This document shows, one piece after another, positions 63,360-64,000 of a DNA stretch of 64,000 nucleotides (position 1 is its first letter; the number at the start of each line of letters is the position of its first letter). The notes beneath the pieces were generated by a model. It did no database searches. It was not told the DNA's origin and saw only the letters and a list, made by a program, of their open reading frames with translations. The stretch is from Sphagnum compactum (taxonomy: Eukaryota > Bryophyta > Sphagnopsida > Sphagnales): NCBI GenBank assembly GCA_965153455.1, contig OZ234503.1:6106157-6170156 (forward strand), written 5' to 3'. A program made the translations under genes and the position numbers.

Positions 63360-63713
63360 GGTGCATCCACACTTGGTGTTAGAAACTCTAGGGTTGATTC
63401 CCCTAACACCATGCTAGCCATTTAGGACTTAAACATAGTTGCCATGAAAATTTTATGTGAAGCTAACATTCACTTAACATTGAGCTATGACCCATTTAAA
63501 GGTGCATTCACAATTGGTGTTAGGGACTCTAAGGTTGAGTCCCCTAACACCATGCTAGCCATTTAGGACTTAAACCTAGTTGTTATGAAAATTTTTATGT
63601 TAAGCTAACATTCACTTAACATTGAGCTATGGTTCATTTAACATTTGGGTGCCATCTAGGATGCCACCTAGATTTTCACTTAACATTGACTTAACATCAA
63701 GTGTGAATGCACC
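63360..63713. repeat. MITE-like foldback element with nested tandem copy
   Basis: The left end ggtgcatccacacttggtg and the right end, reverse complemented (ggtgcattcacacttgatg), match at 17 of 19 positions, giving a terminal inverted repeat of about 22 bp. An internal near-copy of the left terminus starts at 63,501 (ggtgcattcacaattggtg), so two units of about 141 bp (63,360-63,500 and 63,501-63,641) lie in tandem. Each carries a hairpin such as ggtgttagggactc/gagtcccctaacacc with a six-base loop. There is no coding capacity. A clear target duplication was not found. Confidence 0.7.
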
Positions 63714-63778
63714 ATAACATTGGGTGCAACGTAGGATGCCACCTAGATTTTCATTTAACATTGACTTAACATCAAGTT
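63651..63778. repeat. Direct repeat of about 45 bp, spacing about 79 bp
   Basis: The block aggatgccacctagatttt followed by cacttaacattgacttaaca at 63,659-63,700 is repeated, with one change, from 63,733. It overlaps the right end of the foldback element, so the second copy is probably part of a related partial copy. Confidence 0.6.
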
Positions 63779-64000
63779 TTAGCTAAAATTACCTACTACC
63801 TCCTTAGATTAAGTGAATTGACATTAACTAGTTTGAGTTAGATTTTAGAAGGTGCTAGTTGACAAATTAGTTGTCTAAAAGTAAGGCTTCAAGGATAGTT
63901 ACATTTAGAAGAATTGGTGAATTTGGGAAGACTTGACAATTTAGAGGAGAAGGATTCACATGCCTTTTTTTTTGCTTGTTGCTTTGCGTTCCATGTGCCT

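Overview
This window looks like nuclear DNA of a land plant or close streptophyte relative. The genes have many exons with GT-AG introns, the flanks are strongly AT-rich, and there is a short TTTAGGG-type interstitial telomeric run. The recognisable genes belong to families with plant-specific architecture: an ARG1/ARL DnaJ protein, a plant MLN51/Barentsz protein and a plastid-type TPR protein. CACTA (TNP2) and hAT transposons are also typical of plants. The sequence does not fix the species. No bacterial operons, CRISPR arrays or rRNA genes were seen. Exon coordinates were derived by eye from reading frame, splice dinucleotides and phase continuity.

Layout. (1) 1.7-3.8 kb, minus strand: a six-exon gene for a 383-residue tail-anchored coiled-coil protein with a golgin-84-like C-terminus. 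(2) 5-16 kb: a transposon-rich block. It holds an unassigned reading frame, a Ty3/gypsy fragment, a decayed minus-strand CACTA element (about 6.2-11.9 kb, itself interrupted by about 1.25 kb of foreign sequence) and a young, complete hAT element (12,327-15,877) with matching termini and a perfect 8-bp target duplication. (3) 16.2-18.9 kb, plus strand: a four-exon short-chain dehydrogenase/reductase. (4) 19-30.5 kb: AT-rich DNA without convincing genes. (5) 30.6-36.4 kb, minus strand: an 11-exon ARG1-like DnaJ gene (409 residues). (6) 36.6-47.7 kb: a second AT-rich gene desert with several degenerate tandem repeats and a possible tRNA-derived SINE. (7) 48.1-53.6 kb, plus strand: an eight-exon MLN51/Barentsz exon-junction-complex gene (664 residues). 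(8) 53.6-60.9 kb: mostly non-coding, with remnants of an RNA polymerase III RPC11-type gene and an unidentified minus-strand pair of candidate exons. (9) 60.9-62.8 kb, minus strand: a three-exon plastid TPR protein gene (366 residues). (10) 63.36-63.8 kb: a tandem MITE-like foldback repeat.

The five intact genes are unrelated housekeeping-type genes (Golgi tethering, redox metabolism, chaperone/gravity signalling, mRNA processing, plastid). They are dispersed among repeats and nothing suggests a functional cluster. The strongest unusual signals are the GC-rich hAT element with only two TAG stops in its transposase frame, the insertion inside the CACTA transposase, a hairpin-bearing repeat shared between the hAT flank and a dehydrogenase intron, an array of about six degenerate copies at 43.85-44.48 kb, and the MITE-like foldback pair at the right edge.
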